Of a stretch of 64,000 nucleotides of DNA, positions 46,923 through 59,565 are shown in pieces. Source of the stretch: Bemisia tabaci. Its lineage: Eukaryota; Arthropoda; Insecta; Hemiptera; Aleyrodidae. The stretch covers positions 25,807,577-25,871,576 of the forward strand of contig NC_092800.1 of the NCBI RefSeq assembly GCF_918797505.1, given 5' to 3'. A program made the position numbers and the translations under genes. Numbering within the stretch: position 1 is the first letter of the stretch; every line of letters begins with the position of its first letter. The notes beneath the pieces are model-generated. The model saw only the letters and a list, made by a program, of their open reading frames with translations, did no database searches and was not told the DNA's origin.

Positions 46923-47494
46923 CAAAAGCAGCGTAGAACGTTGTATCTGTGTGACGTAAATCAGAATTATCAGTATACGCGTCACTGAATTCAACTCCTC
47001 AGCTGATTACTGCCTCCTCCCTCCATTTCCTACCGAAAATCTAAACGAGTCCTAACCTGAACGTAAGCTTCAACTTCCATGATTGAGAGTCGAAAGTTCG
47101 TTTGTTTACCCAGTTTACCTCAGTAATTTTGCATTTTCGTTGATTTTCCTGTGTCTAAAGCTGTGCGGTGATTTATTTTCAAAAATTTCATCAAGTTTTA
47201 TTTGTCAGTGGCTCCCAGGGTTCTCACAGACATCCTCGAACTCTCGAAATCTTTCGTGTTCAGTCAGTTTAGTGAATCAGAAGGAAGCACAATAAGCTCT
47301 CATAAATGACAGTTTTTTCCTTTTCTTAAAAAAGCAAGCTCATTTTAAAACCCATCTCAAGTACAGGTCACGTATGAGCAACAGTCAAATTTTGATCTGA
47401 ACTTTTAAATCTTTTGAACAATATTTTGAGAACCAAGAATCCTCATCCAGCACTTGGTTTAATATGAAATACTAGACGTTATTGAAACGCCAAA
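46923..47494 (+). other. Candidate 5' region of the ZAD gene
   Basis: Upstream of the ZAD gene's ATG. No TATA box or splice pair could be assigned with confidence. Confidence 0.3.
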
Positions 47495-47638
47495 ATGGGA
47501 AGTTTGGATGGTGCCGTCATCACTGGGTTTATCTGCCGCTTATGCTCCAAGCTAAGCAGATTGGTTATCCATATTTATGGTGAGCAAGGAGTCACCCTCC
47601 AGCTGGATAAGAAGATTAACACTTATCTTCCCATTAGT
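47495..47638 (+). CDS. ZAD-domain protein, first coding exon
   Basis: The ATG at 47495 opens 48 codons to a GTAAGT donor at 47639 (phase 0). It encodes MGSLDGAVITGFICRLCSK: the CRLC at residues 14-17 is the first zinc-binding cysteine pair of a ZAD (zf-AD) domain. It is followed by the typical IYGEQG-LQLDKKINTYLPI stretch. ZAD domains are treble-clef zinc modules that dimerise, and in insects they usually sit at the N-terminus of C2H2 zinc-finger transcription factors. The specific gene is not recognised. Confidence 0.82.
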
Positions 47639-49044
47639 GTAAGTTCGCCTTATTCTAGGGTCTAGGCACATTCCTTTTACCTATTCAATATCAATGAAAC
47701 TATGTGAATGGTTAGAACTTAAGTTAAATCCTTAACTCTCTACAGACCTTGAAGTTTCTGGAAAGAGTACTAATACTTTCATTCCTCGTAAACAAAATGC
47801 ATGCTTATCTCATCGCAGTGGGTGGAATTTACCATTCCAAGGCATCTGCTGATAACATCCGTCTCTCACTTAATTAAAGAGCGCACCATAGGTATTCAAA
47901 ATGACATCAGTTCCTACAAAGAAACCTCTAAAATCCTGTAGTATATTATATTTTTTTATGTCTGGAGTAATCTCTGTGGCAAAAAATGGGGAAGCAATTT
48001 TTTGAAGCTACAAATATGGCCAGGTCAAATTTAACCCCTTTGAATTATGTCCTCTTTCTCTCAACATGACCACATGTATTGAAAATTTGTTCTGAGGTCA
48101 AAAGAAGCTTCTACACCATTAAGGAAGAGTTGATACTCTGTATCCTGTATCCTATCCAAGGTTGTGGGATGTCTTTTGATGGGGCGTATCTAGGACATGA
48201 AAAAATCACAGACTAATAAATGAAAATATGAGAAAATTTAGAAGAGAATGCTTCCCAGAAGAAAAAATTTCCTGAAGGTATTTTCTAGTTGTGAGAAAAA
48301 TAAAAAGTATTTTATCAGTTCAACAGAACAGATGGCACAACTACCGTTAGTTCAAGCCAGCAAGTTCAGGTAGAGGGATTCGAACTAGTCATTTATGTAT
48401 GGTAATCTACCATTAGTGACGGGTTACCATTTCATGTTGGAATCATTCATGACCTACGCTCAACTTTTAAACAGCGTGTTTATCGCACTGAAAATGCATG
48501 GATGCACTATAACATTACTGAATTGAATGTTTGAATTCTCATATGGAAGTATGAAAATTCGATATTTTTGCCAGGAACTTTAAGAAGTGGCCTTGGAGGT
48601 ACGCAATTTTTGTACAGACTTTAATATGTGACCTTCCCTCAAAAGCTCAGTCAGATTCTATGAGCCTAAATACTTCAGTTCATTCTTCTAGCTTTCTACT
48701 TTTTACTTTCCAAATATACCTTTCTCTATATATCTTGAAAATCTGTCCTCAAAATATAGCCTTTGATGTGTGTTAGGTGAGGAAAAAGAGAGGGAAAGGC
48801 AATGGAAAAGTAAATATTTTAGGAAACCTCTGGAAAGAAGAATTTTTTAAAAAGAATGGAAAAAGTTAATGAAAGGTCATGAAAGAACAAGGATTTTAGA
48901 TGATGATGTACAGTAAATAGACACCCTGATAAACCAAAAAACTCCCCAAGATTAAAAGCTCACAAAATCTTCCTTACTAACTTTTATCATTCATTGTCTT
49001 TGTGCAACCCCTCTAGGTATATTCTCGTTATCTTTTGCTTTCAG
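47639..49044 (+). other. Intron of the ZAD gene
   Basis: GTAAGT at 47639 to TTTTGCTTTCAG ending at 49044. AT-rich. No nested gene or bounded repeat seen. Confidence 0.7.
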
Positions 49045-49272
49045 GTAAAATTCAGCGATCCTCTGCCAAAAACAGTATGTGTTGCTTGTGTACAAAAACT
49101 AGAAATTCATCATCAATTAGTCAAACGGTTTCACGCAGCCAGAGAGCACTTCATGGAGAGTGCAATGAATTCAATTCGTAACAGAAGCTCTACATCGACC
49201 AGTTGTGATCAGTCCCTCAGGTGTCGAAACTCAAATCTAAATCCTACTTCCAATTCCAGTGGTGCCGAGCAG
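49045..49272 (+). CDS. ZAD-domain protein, second exon (gene continues)
   Basis: Starts in phase 0 with VKFSDPLPKTVCVACVQKL. CVAC supplies the second cysteine pair, completing the C4 ZAD module begun in the previous exon, followed by the usual helix (EIHHQLVKRFHAAREHF). A serine/asparagine-rich linker leads to GCCGAGCAG before GTAACT, my preferred donor at 49273 (phase 0, 76 codons). If not spliced there, the frame stops at 49303-49305. No C2H2 finger exon was found in the remaining 14.7 kb, so the rest of the gene lies beyond the window, is highly diverged, or the protein is a short ZAD-only form. Confidence 0.8.
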
Positions 49273-49440
49273 GTAACTCATGAGTATAGTCAAGCAGATC
49301 TCTAAGATAGAGGCGTCTTCCAATGTCATACGGCTTGGTTTCAAAGTGTATCGAAAAATGACCTTCTTGTTGGTGCCTACAACAATCAAAAACAACAGCC
49401 GGAAAGATCACATTTTACAAATCTGATTCACGAGTTATTA

Positions 49441-49674
49441 CACGGAAAAAATTTAATTGCTGATTTAACAATTCAATTGCTAAAAATAGTGACTGCAATG
49501 TTTCAATGTAGATTTCACAACACAAAAAATGCTACTTTAACCACCCCCGTGGTTAAATTAGCTCACGATAGTGGTTAAAGTAGCATTTTTTTGTTGTAAA
49601 ATCTACCGTTGAAACATTGCTGTCACTTTTTTTAGCAATTGAATTGTTAAATCAGTAATTCAATTTTTTCCATG
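49441..49674. mobile_element. Foldback MITE, diverged relative of 43984-44218
   Basis: Left CACGGAAAAAATTTAATTGC and right inverse with CATGGAAAAAATTGAATT. The arms share GATTTAACAATTCAATTGCT and AATGCTACTTTAACCAC. Confidence 0.75.
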
Positions 49675-51164
49675 TATGATATCAATTGAGCTCTGTCCTT
49701 TAATAAAGTAAAGAATTGGTATCTAAAAATAGTCCAACATATAAGTGGGAAGAAATGGAGGAGGAAAGGCAGATGTGTAAATCTCAACGGACAGAAGGGT
49801 GGACATTCACTGGAAAGGTAGAGAAACCATCCGTAAAGGTGACAGATAGTTTTCAGACATTTATGCTGCTGTGGTATTTGTCTTTTCTCCCCTTTGGTAC
49901 TCAACTGTTCGCTCAAAATGATAATGTAAACATAAAAATCAGTGAATTTTTTTTTTTTTTACCTAGGTATTTTCAATAATTTTTGATGAAACGACAAACT
50001 AAAAACCAGTGACAGCGTTTCCATTATCTCACTGCAAAAAAATGTTGATAACAAAATGGCATTTTTATCACTGCATCTTAAAAGATAAGGTACTGAACCC
50101 TCTCCCCTTAAGGTCCATACAGTTCTTGGTGTTGTAGCGTTGAGCATTTGAACTCAATTACTGAATTATTCCATTTGCATCTGGGCAAGAAATGCATTAA
50201 GGCATACGTAACGATTTTCCCTTCAAAATTTTACAAAAAAAATGAATTGCATAACAGAAAGTCTGGGAATCAACTCCTATACCTACAAGGTATGCTTGTC
50301 AAAAATTTACATTGGTTCAGTTGCGGAAATACAAATGATGTCATTTGTGTTGTCTAATTTCCATCTCACTTCTCATTCAGGAGTTGATATTCAAACTTCC
50401 CGTTGTGTGAATCATTTTCTATGCAAGATTTTGAAAGGAACATGTGACTTTTTCTAGTTCAGATAGTTCTGTACATATAGTGGCACATTGTAATTAAAAA
50501 CCTTTCTATAATTCTTTCCCATCAAAATCTTTTTTCTTTTTTTTCTTCTTTTTTTGTAATTAGTAAACTTAACTATTTTCAAATGAACTTTCATCACAAT
50601 TAGTTACAAAATCTATAAGTCAACAAGTGCGATCTACTGTTATTTTGCTTTTATTGATGATTTTTTCTGACCCAAGAATCAATTTTGAAAACAAGACATG
50701 CCAAGAGTTCAGATTACTGGTCGCAGTTTTGAAAATTCGAAATGAGACCAAAATTATCCTAACCATTGTCTATTGATATCTAAATAATATTATTTTATTC
50801 TCTCTTTAAATCGTTTAATGTGAGAAAAATTAGAGTAATAGGGGTGACAGGTGAATACTTTCAACGAATCAGCCAAGAGATATGAGCTGACATTTTGAGA
50901 TTTTAACCTCATTTTGCCTCAGAATAGGTGTCATGGCATGGCTGATCAGTGACAAAAAGTGACCTGTTACTGATGTTAGCATGTTTCAGCCTCTAAGTTC
51001 CGAAAGAATCCCTTCTAGAAACCTTTAATTCCAGCCAATATTACCAGCACATGATATGTACGGTTTAAAGATTTGATAAAGTTGATAAAGTAAAACAGGA
51101 AATTTTACGATAAGACATTTTTGGCTTTAATTTAGAGTTCTGAAGATAGATCTTTGGACAATGT
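49675..51164. other. Unassigned sequence
   Basis: No gene, RNA or bounded repeat recognised; would be intron of the ZAD gene if it continues downstream. Confidence 0.3.
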
Positions 51165-51325
51165 ACCAGTGGCAATTCTTGTCAGTTGGCAATACTGTTT
51201 TTCCTTCATTTAAATATACGTAAAGCAATCGATTCTTGGTGAGGCAGCTCCTCTCATCTAAAATCGATATTTTTAATGAAATTAAATGGAGTGAAAACAG
51301 TGTTGCCAACTTGAATGGACCACTC
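51165..51325. mobile_element. Hairpin MITE related to 39107-39268
   Basis: Arms CAGTTGGCAATACTGTTTTT and, inverted, CAAGTTGGCAACACTGTTTT, with ATCGATT in both, as in the hAT-type MITEs at 39107 and 62015. Outer ends are decayed and no target duplication is seen. Confidence 0.55.
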
Positions 51326-51874
51326 GACAGAATACAACATTAAAAACTGCTGTGGTTGTTTCCATACTAAAGTATGTAAAATATGTCGGACTTTTAAAAG
51401 ATCTCCAAACTCAACTCTTAATGGGAAATATTGGCTTTCTCTCCGCTCGCAGAAGAACTGGAGTTTACTCAGATCAAATCAGGTACTGAAGTAGCTATGG
51501 TATATTTTACGATGGAAAAATTTTCTTGTGCACTAACTTCTTTTTGACGAAATTAAGACTAATAGAATGTCTAATTGATTAATTGCTAAGTAGGAAATCA
51601 CCTCATTTTTGTACTGTAGTATTTCATTTGTGTTTAGTGTGCCCACTTTTGTTAAGGAAGTCATTTAGGGTTTGGTGGGTGGAATGACCTGCTGAAAATT
51701 GCCTTGTGATGGGTTGAAATTATACATTGGTGGGATGAGCAGAGGCTGTCTGGGGGAGGAGGATTTTGGATCATCGTGAAAAAGTTTTTAATGTATTCAA
51801 AAAAAAATTTTCTCTCTTCTTGAAATTTTCTTTCTTGTTCTTCGAATTTCCTTTGGTAGAGATTATTTAAATCG
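51326..51874. other. Unassigned sequence
   Basis: Lies directly downstream (minus strand) of the Jockey-like ORF1, where ORF2 would be expected. No reverse transcriptase or endonuclease motif seen. Confidence 0.4.
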
Positions 51875-53172
51875 TCAATTTTTTTTGGAAAGTTGCTCTA
51901 GACTTATTGTGTTTGGATTTGTGACCTCTGCATAGATTCTGTGGTTTTCCTTATTTCTATCTGTTTGTTGGCTATTGTAGTGGTCTGGATTATTGTCGGT
52001 CTTTCTCGTATATGAGTGATCGCTGTTGTATATTGGTAACTTCGGGAAAACGTCTTTTCTCCTCTCTTGAGGGATTTTGTTTATTAGGGAGCTATTTGCT
52101 TTGACTGCTTCTGGATAGCCCCTGTAGTTGGCTGGGTGCTGCCCATTGCATAGAACACAGGCAGGAGGGGTTTCTCTGTTCTTGGAACATTCATGGGTCC
52201 AATGCATTTGACGCATCGGGGTTTTAGTGAGCACCTATTTTTGACATGTCCGTATCTTTGGCACTGGGGGAGCCATAGAGTTTTCTTGGGGGGTTCAATT
52301 TTAATAACTTCGTTTAACAGGCCAATTAGTTCTCTTTGGATCCTCTGGGAGAGAGGTGTCTTTTTAAGATCAACAAAGAAGATGGGTAAGGGGATGTATT
52401 CTTTGATTAGCAAATTGTCATTATCGGGGTCTCGAGTAGATATTGTCTTTTTACCCCTAGTCACTCTCTCTACTTCATACCCTTTTTCCGTTAGGGCTTC
52501 AGCAACTTCTTCTTCAGCGGTATCAAGGCTAAGTCCCTTAATGACTATTTTGTATGGTCATTCCTGTTTAAGCAGGTAGTAGTAGAATTCTCTATCCTCC
52601 TCTTTTAATTTATTTTGATACTTTCTATAGTCTCTCACATCTTTGAAGCTGACCTGTGCAAAATCATTTGTTTTTTTCAAGGTAAATGTTTCCTCAAACT
52701 TGAGGTTTCTGAGTTCATCACTGACATTTGTGAATTCTTCATCACTATTGCAGAAAACAAACAGAGGTCCCGGGGGGGGGGGGGGGGGGGAGATTTGTAC
52801 TAGTTCTGATTCTTTGGTAGAGAGTTCCTGTTCTCTACTTTCTTCACCAGTGTCAAGCGGAGAGAATCTATTGGATGTTATAATCTTACCTTGACTAGAA
52901 GGCTGGTTGCTGTTGTGGTTACTAGAGAGCTGGTTATTGTTGTGGTTTTTAGAAGGCTGGTTGTTGTGGTTGATATCTGTACTTGGGCCCTTCTTTCTAT
53001 TACCCGGTGGATCGAGTGGCAGGTTTTTACATTCATTACATTTCAGGTACTGCCAGTCGTGGACGCATTTAATTTTGTCCTTGCTGAGAGCATTGCATTT
53101 GGTACTATTGTTGCAGTGAATTTGGTGTTTACACACTAGGATTTGATAGTCTTTCTTGTAAGATCTAGTCAT
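51875..53172 (-). pseudogene. Jockey-like non-LTR retrotransposon ORF1 (gag), disrupted
   Basis: From the ATG at 53172 the frame encodes a basic, cysteine-containing N-terminus, an N/P/S-rich linker with a proline run from a homopolymer of about 15 G (near 52771-52789), then an acidic and basic stretch. An in-frame TGA at 52560-52558 interrupts it. The same frame continues with EVAEALTEKGYEVERVTRGK, FFVDLKKTPLSQRI, IKIEPPKKT and the zinc-knuckle region QCQRYGHVKNRC, LKPRCVKC. A frameshift near 52190-52235 moves to the frame with HWTHECSKN, CVLCNGQHPANYRG and a stop at 51875. The FFVDLK...IxxLLN...KIEPPxK-QCxxCQxYGH order is the PRE_C2HC plus CCHC arrangement of Jockey-clade ORF1 proteins, which package RNA. 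One usual knuckle cysteine is replaced (GYP for GCP). Confidence 0.78.
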
Positions 53173-53256
53173 GGTGATTGATTGAAAATGGTGAAGGAAG
53201 CTGACATGCGAGAATATCCCAAAACACTCGTACCGAGAATTTCGCGACCACTGCAA

Positions 53257-54059
53257 CTAACTCACGAATGAATGAGCTACACAATGTCACAGCACAATCT
53301 ACAAAACTAACATTAATTTCACATGTCCTAAAAGATTTGCTGATTCAACTGGATTTGCAAAAAGTAAATGTCTCACTTCCACTACAATAACAAACAAAAC
53401 CTCATGGATATTATTAATGATGACTTGTACTAGAAAAGGAAAGAAATGTGTGTAAAACCAAGTTCTAGTTTTTTACCAACCAATGGGTTGATTTCAATGC
53501 TAAATCAGGCCTACATTGACTGGTTTTTCACGTGCAAGAAGTTTGAATTTATTTTTTAGGACGAAAATTTCCAAAATGTTTAATGTGTTCTCTGAGGAAT
53601 TTTGACAAGCTCACATGTGTTAGAGTGCTCAATTCCTCAACCTGTCTGATCTCTAGCGATCCAATGTCAGCCAATCGGTGCTTCAATTTATAGTATATCC
53701 ATCTGGGTCGAAAAATAAGAGCAAAATGTAATTGATATCTCAGTGTATTATTTTTTATAGATACACTTTCATAAGACACCAAAAACGGTCAGACTCAACT
53801 ATTTTTTCTCTCTCTTTTTTTTACCATCCTTCTTGACTGGGTAGAAGGAGGTCAACCTTGGAGATAGTTTCCAATCTTCCCTATTTTCAATAGAAGCCAG
53901 AACTGATTCAAAGCCATTTCTATGCAATATATAAATCAGATGTCTTACACAAAATGGCTGTAGGCATTACATTTGACTGTGAGATGACTTGGTGTAAACC
54001 CTTCAATTACCTCTGGCCAAAGTGCAAAACCATGTTTGTACTTCCATCGTGATGTTTCA
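53257..54059 (-). other. Unassigned, with possible orphan C-terminal exon at 53549-53767
   Basis: A minus-strand frame, 53767-53549, reads LRYQLHFALIFRPRWIYYKL, then KHRLADIGSLEIRQVEEL and ends FGNFRPKK at a stop overlapping an AATAAA. Its composition looks protein-like, but no splice acceptor with a pyrimidine tract precedes it and I do not recognise the family. It could be the last exon of an unseen gene, a pseudogene or chance. Confidence 0.25.
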
Positions 54060-54265
54060 AAATTTCCGTTACTGTTTTATTTTTCCGAGAGAAATTAGCC
54101 AACTTTGAAGCTTGAAATTTATAATGATTATTCTGCTACTGGAGAAGAAAAATCAAGGAAGTTTTCAAGAAATTATATTTGATAGTTTTAAACTATGACA
54201 GGAAGTCTAAAATATCAGCATTGATTAATGTGTTTTCGCACTTTGGCCATCAATGTATCATGAAA
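54060..54265. mobile_element. Relic of ATATCGATGG MITE family
   Basis: Contains GAGAAATTAGCCAACTTTGA, GATTATTCTGCTACTGGAGA and AGAAAAATCAAGG, matching 17440-17640 and, inverted, 2500-2620. The left terminus is missing. A further possible end (GCCCATCGATACG) is near 56012. Confidence 0.45.
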
Positions 54266-56181
54266 TTTCAATGTTGAATATTGTTTAGTTTTTGATTGAA
54301 AAGTAAAACTTAAGTGGAAATAAAGCTATGTCCAATGTAAGCTAGTTTTTTATTTGAACGTAAAACTTTTGAGAAAATGAAGGTATGTCTAATGTAATCA
54401 GGCTGATTTTTGTCCATGCAAATGATCGTAAAGCACTATGCCATAGCACAGCATGATACAAGACAGCCAAAATCCTTGTTCAAAAAATCCAAAATCCAAA
54501 TCCAAAATCCTGTTTCATTTCTCCTTTTTTTCCTACAAGCTTTTCATGGTCCATCTAATTTATCTTCCAAATAAAACCAAACATCATTTCTATTTTGCTT
54601 CGATCTTGTTCTCTATTGATGATTAAACTTTCTTTTTTCTGAATGTTTGTTTTCAAAAAGATTCGCTGTGTGTGGTTATATTGTAACATTATATTTCAAA
54701 AATTGTATTGTCCTGAAGGAGTTTTTTCCTTTTCTTTTTTTAGTTTCCCTATTGGTATGTTTTAATTGATTAAATGTTAAATTAATTATAATTGCTGCTG
54801 AAATGATTTCCTTTATCTTTTTATCCTTTTAGTTCATCGTAGTATTGCTGATTTTTACCGCCCAAAAATAAAGAACTAAAAGTTAGACAACAAAAAAGAA
54901 TCAGATCGTGAGATTTTAACACGATATGAAATCTAAGAAAAAATGAAAGTAACAAAGACTAATATTGAAAAAGGAAGTGGCTTAAAATGATAACTTTTTT
55001 TCAATAAAAAGAAAAAACATGTAATTTCATACATAAATTATACATTTTTAACATATCAACTAATAAAATGAGAAATTATCATAAAATCTATCAAACAAGA
55101 ACTGAAATGATGAACTTGAAACTGATCTATTTACAATTTAACTTCACTTTGCAGCCTGCTGATCATATTATACAGGTTTATACAATGTTGTTAGTAAGTA
55201 TCAAGAGAATTACAATTTAAAGATGCTGCGAGGAAACTGGTTCTCGATCACATCTGTAGGGGTAAAAAAGCACAATTTTTATGCGAGTTTTTGGTTTGTG
55301 AATCTAGCGCCTGAAAATCAGAAAAAATTTACACTCATATTGAGTGGGCTACATTATCAGACCACGTTATCAGAAGGAAACTAAAAGCACAATTATAAAC
55401 TGTGAAAATAAAAATAGAGTAGAAGATATTAGACAGCGTCTGATATATTTTGGCTGTTTCTATTAAGTCCGTCCAATTAATAATCACTTCAAATAATTAC
55501 TCAAATGAGAGAGAAATCATACAATATACAAAGCACCCCTCAAATAAAATAACCATTTCTTAAAAACTCATAAAGAATTTTAAAAAATGGGGTGTATCCT
55601 TCCGTTTTTTCCTCCTACAGTAAATCATCAATCCTATGATGGTTAAAATAACTCTCACTGCGTTACACTACCTTAATGTCATCTCTTTAGTCCTTCAGGA
55701 GGCTCAACATATCCATGACCAATATCGAAAAATGCATAACTCCTGTTGCAACAATGCAAATTTGTGCTAGAGTGTTTCTTTTATTAATTTATTGAATTTC
55801 ACTTCATTGTAAGGAACCTGATAAAAATTTTCTTTTTCTTTTCAATTTTTGTGAATTTGTAACACTTATTCAAAAAAAATTCACTGAACATTATAAAGAG
55901 ATATTTTGGTCGATTTTTTAAAGACAAAAATATAACTGAAGATTTTGAAATGTTGCAATGGAGATATATTTTATTTACGACTACTTAAATTACTTGGAGA
56001 TATTCCATACTTTGCCCATCGATACGCAAAGCAAAAATTATCATTTTACTAGGGCTCAAAGGTGAAAAGTTGGGGATGTCCGTAAAAGCACTTTGTTACA
56101 GATATGTGTTACTATATCTAATGCTAATCAAACCAAAATATCAAGACATCATGATCTTGGATTTGACAGAATTTAATGAAT
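54266..56181. other. Unassigned AT-rich sequence
   Basis: No gene or bounded repeat recognised. Confidence 0.3.
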
Positions 56182-56452
56182 GGTATTCGATAGTGATCCG
56201 ATGTATCATTGGGTTCAAAACAATAGAGCATAACCTCAAACCAAAATTTTAAGATATTTACCAGAAAAGCTGAAAATGAGAAATTTTGTAGTAGTTTTAC
56301 TCCTCTTGACCAATTAGTACTCATACGAATCAAAAATCTATCACAAAAAATCCGTTCCGTCAGATTTACTCAATTGACTTTTGAGGCTATGTTTATGTTT
56401 TGAACCAATCGATATAGATACAATCTCACCCGTTTGATGTATCGAGTACGAT
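56182..56452. mobile_element. Diverged copy of the 34592-34865 MITE
   Basis: Contains, inverted, GTTTTGAACC and GATACAT, AAAATTTTGGTTTGAGGT, GAAAATGAG and the end GATTGGTTCAAAACATAAAC-type sequence found in 34592-34865. The copy has indels and no clear TA duplication. Confidence 0.6.
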
Positions 56453-58820
56453 TTACTGTAGTAGAAGGTGCATTGCCAAAATTTACAGAAAACACAGGGT
56501 GTTTACAAACTTGGAGGAAAGAAATTCCTTGACAAAAATGATCAAAATTCCTTGACTTTTCACCGCAACAATTAGTGCGCGTAGGAGAAAAAGTGAGGAA
56601 TTTTTTACATTAATTTCACTGCAAATGACAGTAATGATTGAACGTTTTTTCTCCAGGTTGTTATCATTCAATTACGTTTAAACTCCTTTTTTTATTAAAA
56701 ATTATTCATCTACTCACTATCCAGAGCGTAATTCAGGGCACTGAACCCAGAACCAGAATGCAACTTTGTTGGAATGTAGACAGCCCTGATATTTTTTCAG
56801 ATTTTAAGTTTCAACAGCAAATTTGCAGTATTTTTCATAAATTCCCTAACTTGATGAAAGTCTCAGACGATTTCCTGATTTCGAGACCTGCAGACAACCT
56901 GTAATGTTACGATTCCTTCAGGACTCAAAGAGGACTCATACAATCTAGCTACAAAAATCAAGATTGAAAAGCATATTAGTCGTAACTAATGCGCATTCAG
57001 TTTAATTTCCGGCTAAAAAATCGGAATTACTTCACTATCAGTCTTGGGCTACATCACAGTTCGAAAATCAGATTAAAATCGATACAAAAGAGTTTATATC
57101 CACATGTCTTGCAAAAAATCTCAATTAATGGATTCAGAAAATAGCACAGTCACCACACACAACCTATCCTGGACTAATAAAAATCACTGGAGAAACAGAT
57201 AATTACACATTATTTGATAATTAAAAGGTAATTAATTGGATTACATTAAATTAGACATCAAAATGAAATTAGGACGAATTGCAATGCTGAAATTCTTTTA
57301 AGTTTAAATATATTTTTGTTCGCAGCATGAATAATGTGGCATGTGTACATTTTGATACACTTTACATTAAAATTTTAAAAGAGTCACTGAGGAAGAATAT
57401 ATACCTTCCTTGATTAGTTTTGCTCTAGACTTCAACAAACCAAAAAAACGGACTGAAACTTCAAAATCCTGACAGAAATCAATGATCTCTCTTGGATATT
57501 AAAAGAACCGGTCTCTACGCAACATAATGGAGAAATAAAAATTAAAAACCTATCATAAAAAATTTGAAACAAAATTACTGACAGTACAATACGTACTTAA
57601 TTCAAAAATAAAAAAATTACAAAATTCACAAATAAATAAATAAAACATTAGAATGATTCTATCATGAATTGGAAACAAGTCCTGCAAGAGACATTGACCT
57701 AGCGGAGTAACTAAGGCGATAATATGATACACTAAAAAGTTCACATTTTTTTTGGAACAAATAACGAATTAAAAATTAGTGAGATATTGAAAGCAGGGCC
57801 AAAAGTCCAAAGTTAATTTACGTCATTTCTACTTCTTACACATTTCACATATGAGATCGGATTAAGTAGTTAACTATTTATTGTACTTGCGTACAATGAA
57901 AATAAAATATAAAAAAACACAATAACTTAACACTTTAAGCAATCTGCGAAGCAGAGAGAATGATAACCATATTACAATTTGATACAAGATGTGATGACTC
58001 ACTGAGAGGGATGAAGACTTATTCACTTAACAATAAAATATTCCTGTAACATGAAAAATTTAACTAGGTATTCTTGGAAAATTGGTTGAGAGTAGTTTGA
58101 AGCCTATGGAGCTTTCGATTGTAGTTGTTTTTTTTTTATACTGCAAAGAGAGCGGAGAGGATTCACAACATGTAGACGAAACTGAAGTTAGACAGGTTCA
58201 AGATTCAAGAACAGGAGGATGTAGATGCGTTTCCTCCTTTATTGATTTTTTCTGAAAAAAGAAAGGGATTGAGACATGAAATTAAACCACGAAAGTGGAG
58301 AGAAGGAAATAAATCATAAAGGCAGGTGACTTTAGCCATAGCAGTTGTTCAAGATATGCAATACAGCATATTCGAGCTCTTGCATTGTATGATGGCCGAA
58401 GTGTCATTCACTATTCATTTCCTACTGTGCAAAAAACGACTGACAATTAAGCAAAAATACAATGCAGGAGTTTTTTAGTCATGCAAATAAAACTGCCAAG
58501 AAAAAAAAAAATTAATAAAAAAAATAAATAAAAAATAAACATCCAGAGACATCACCCCTTGGCAGTAATTACGAATCATATTACTGGATCACAAGTATTT
58601 CAAGCATGGCCGTGAACAAGCTACTTGAGTTGCATTTACTGGTCTCCTACTCAAATTATTACCATGAAGAGGAGACAATCTTTTCCTCTTTCCTTGGCAA
58701 TAATTGTTGCTACAGACTTAAGACTTCGCCTGTTGAAAGGTAGGAGGAAAGCATTAGTCATCACGAGTACAATGAGTACATGTGTTCCACACTGAGAGGA
58801 TAGGGAATATCACTTTGTGA
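56453..58820. other. Unassigned AT-rich sequence
   Basis: No gene or bounded repeat recognised. Low-complexity A/AAT tracts at 58499-58540. Confidence 0.3.
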
Positions 58821-58946
58821 TACGGACCCATTTCTGTTGAACAGAACTATGTGCATTAAGACGTGAGCCCTGTTACGCATGTATACTTATGGGTCTCAGG
58901 GTTCACGTCTTGATGCACATAGTTCCGTTCGGTAGAAATACGTCCA
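58821..58946. repeat. Isolated imperfect hairpin, about 126 bp
   Basis: AACTATGTGCATTAAGACGTGA (first 20 used for pairing) pairs with TCACGTCTTGATGCACATAG-type sequence, extended outward by GGACCCATTTCTGTTGAAC against the inverse of GTTCGGTAGAAATACGTCC. Arms of about 50 bp and a loop of about 24 bp. It has the size of a MITE hairpin; a small-RNA precursor is a weaker alternative. Confidence 0.65.
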
Positions 58947-59565
58947 TATTTGAAAGAGGAACAGGAACAAAGAAAAAGGACCAATTTTTCTCCACTTTCT
59001 ATTCAAGACCTTCTTGTAAAGCATCAGCATGCAACCGTACTAAAATTTGCTCCCTAAACCAAAGCTTTAGGCACTAAAATCCCTTCATATCTGCTCTCCT
59101 GCTTATATATTTATGTTCATAGATAATTATACATTCATAAATAATGTTAAATACAAGGTCGAAAAGAATGTACAGAGGTTGACTTTCTTGCAACATCTCT
59201 GAAATGATTATTAATAGATTGATGAGTAATGTGATGTCAGTAGTCATGAAAGATATTGAGTTCTGGGTGTTCTTTTCAAGCATTTGGGGAAAAAAGAACT
59301 ACTTAAAATTCATCTTAATACGCCTGACGTTTGGGATGGGGACGGATTTAAAAACGGCTTGCTAAAGAAGATGCTAGGTCAGCTACTGGTCATTGTTGTC
59401 AACTAGGAGCTGATTTTACAGTACATGAAGGACTGAAAGTTTGCTTCTTTTCCTAAAAAAATGGAAAATACGGCTCACCAAGAGACCTTAATTGCAAGGT
59501 TCATTCACAAAAATTTTTGAAGTAGATTTCTGTTGGATTTCCAACCACAGAGCTTATTTAAGCCA

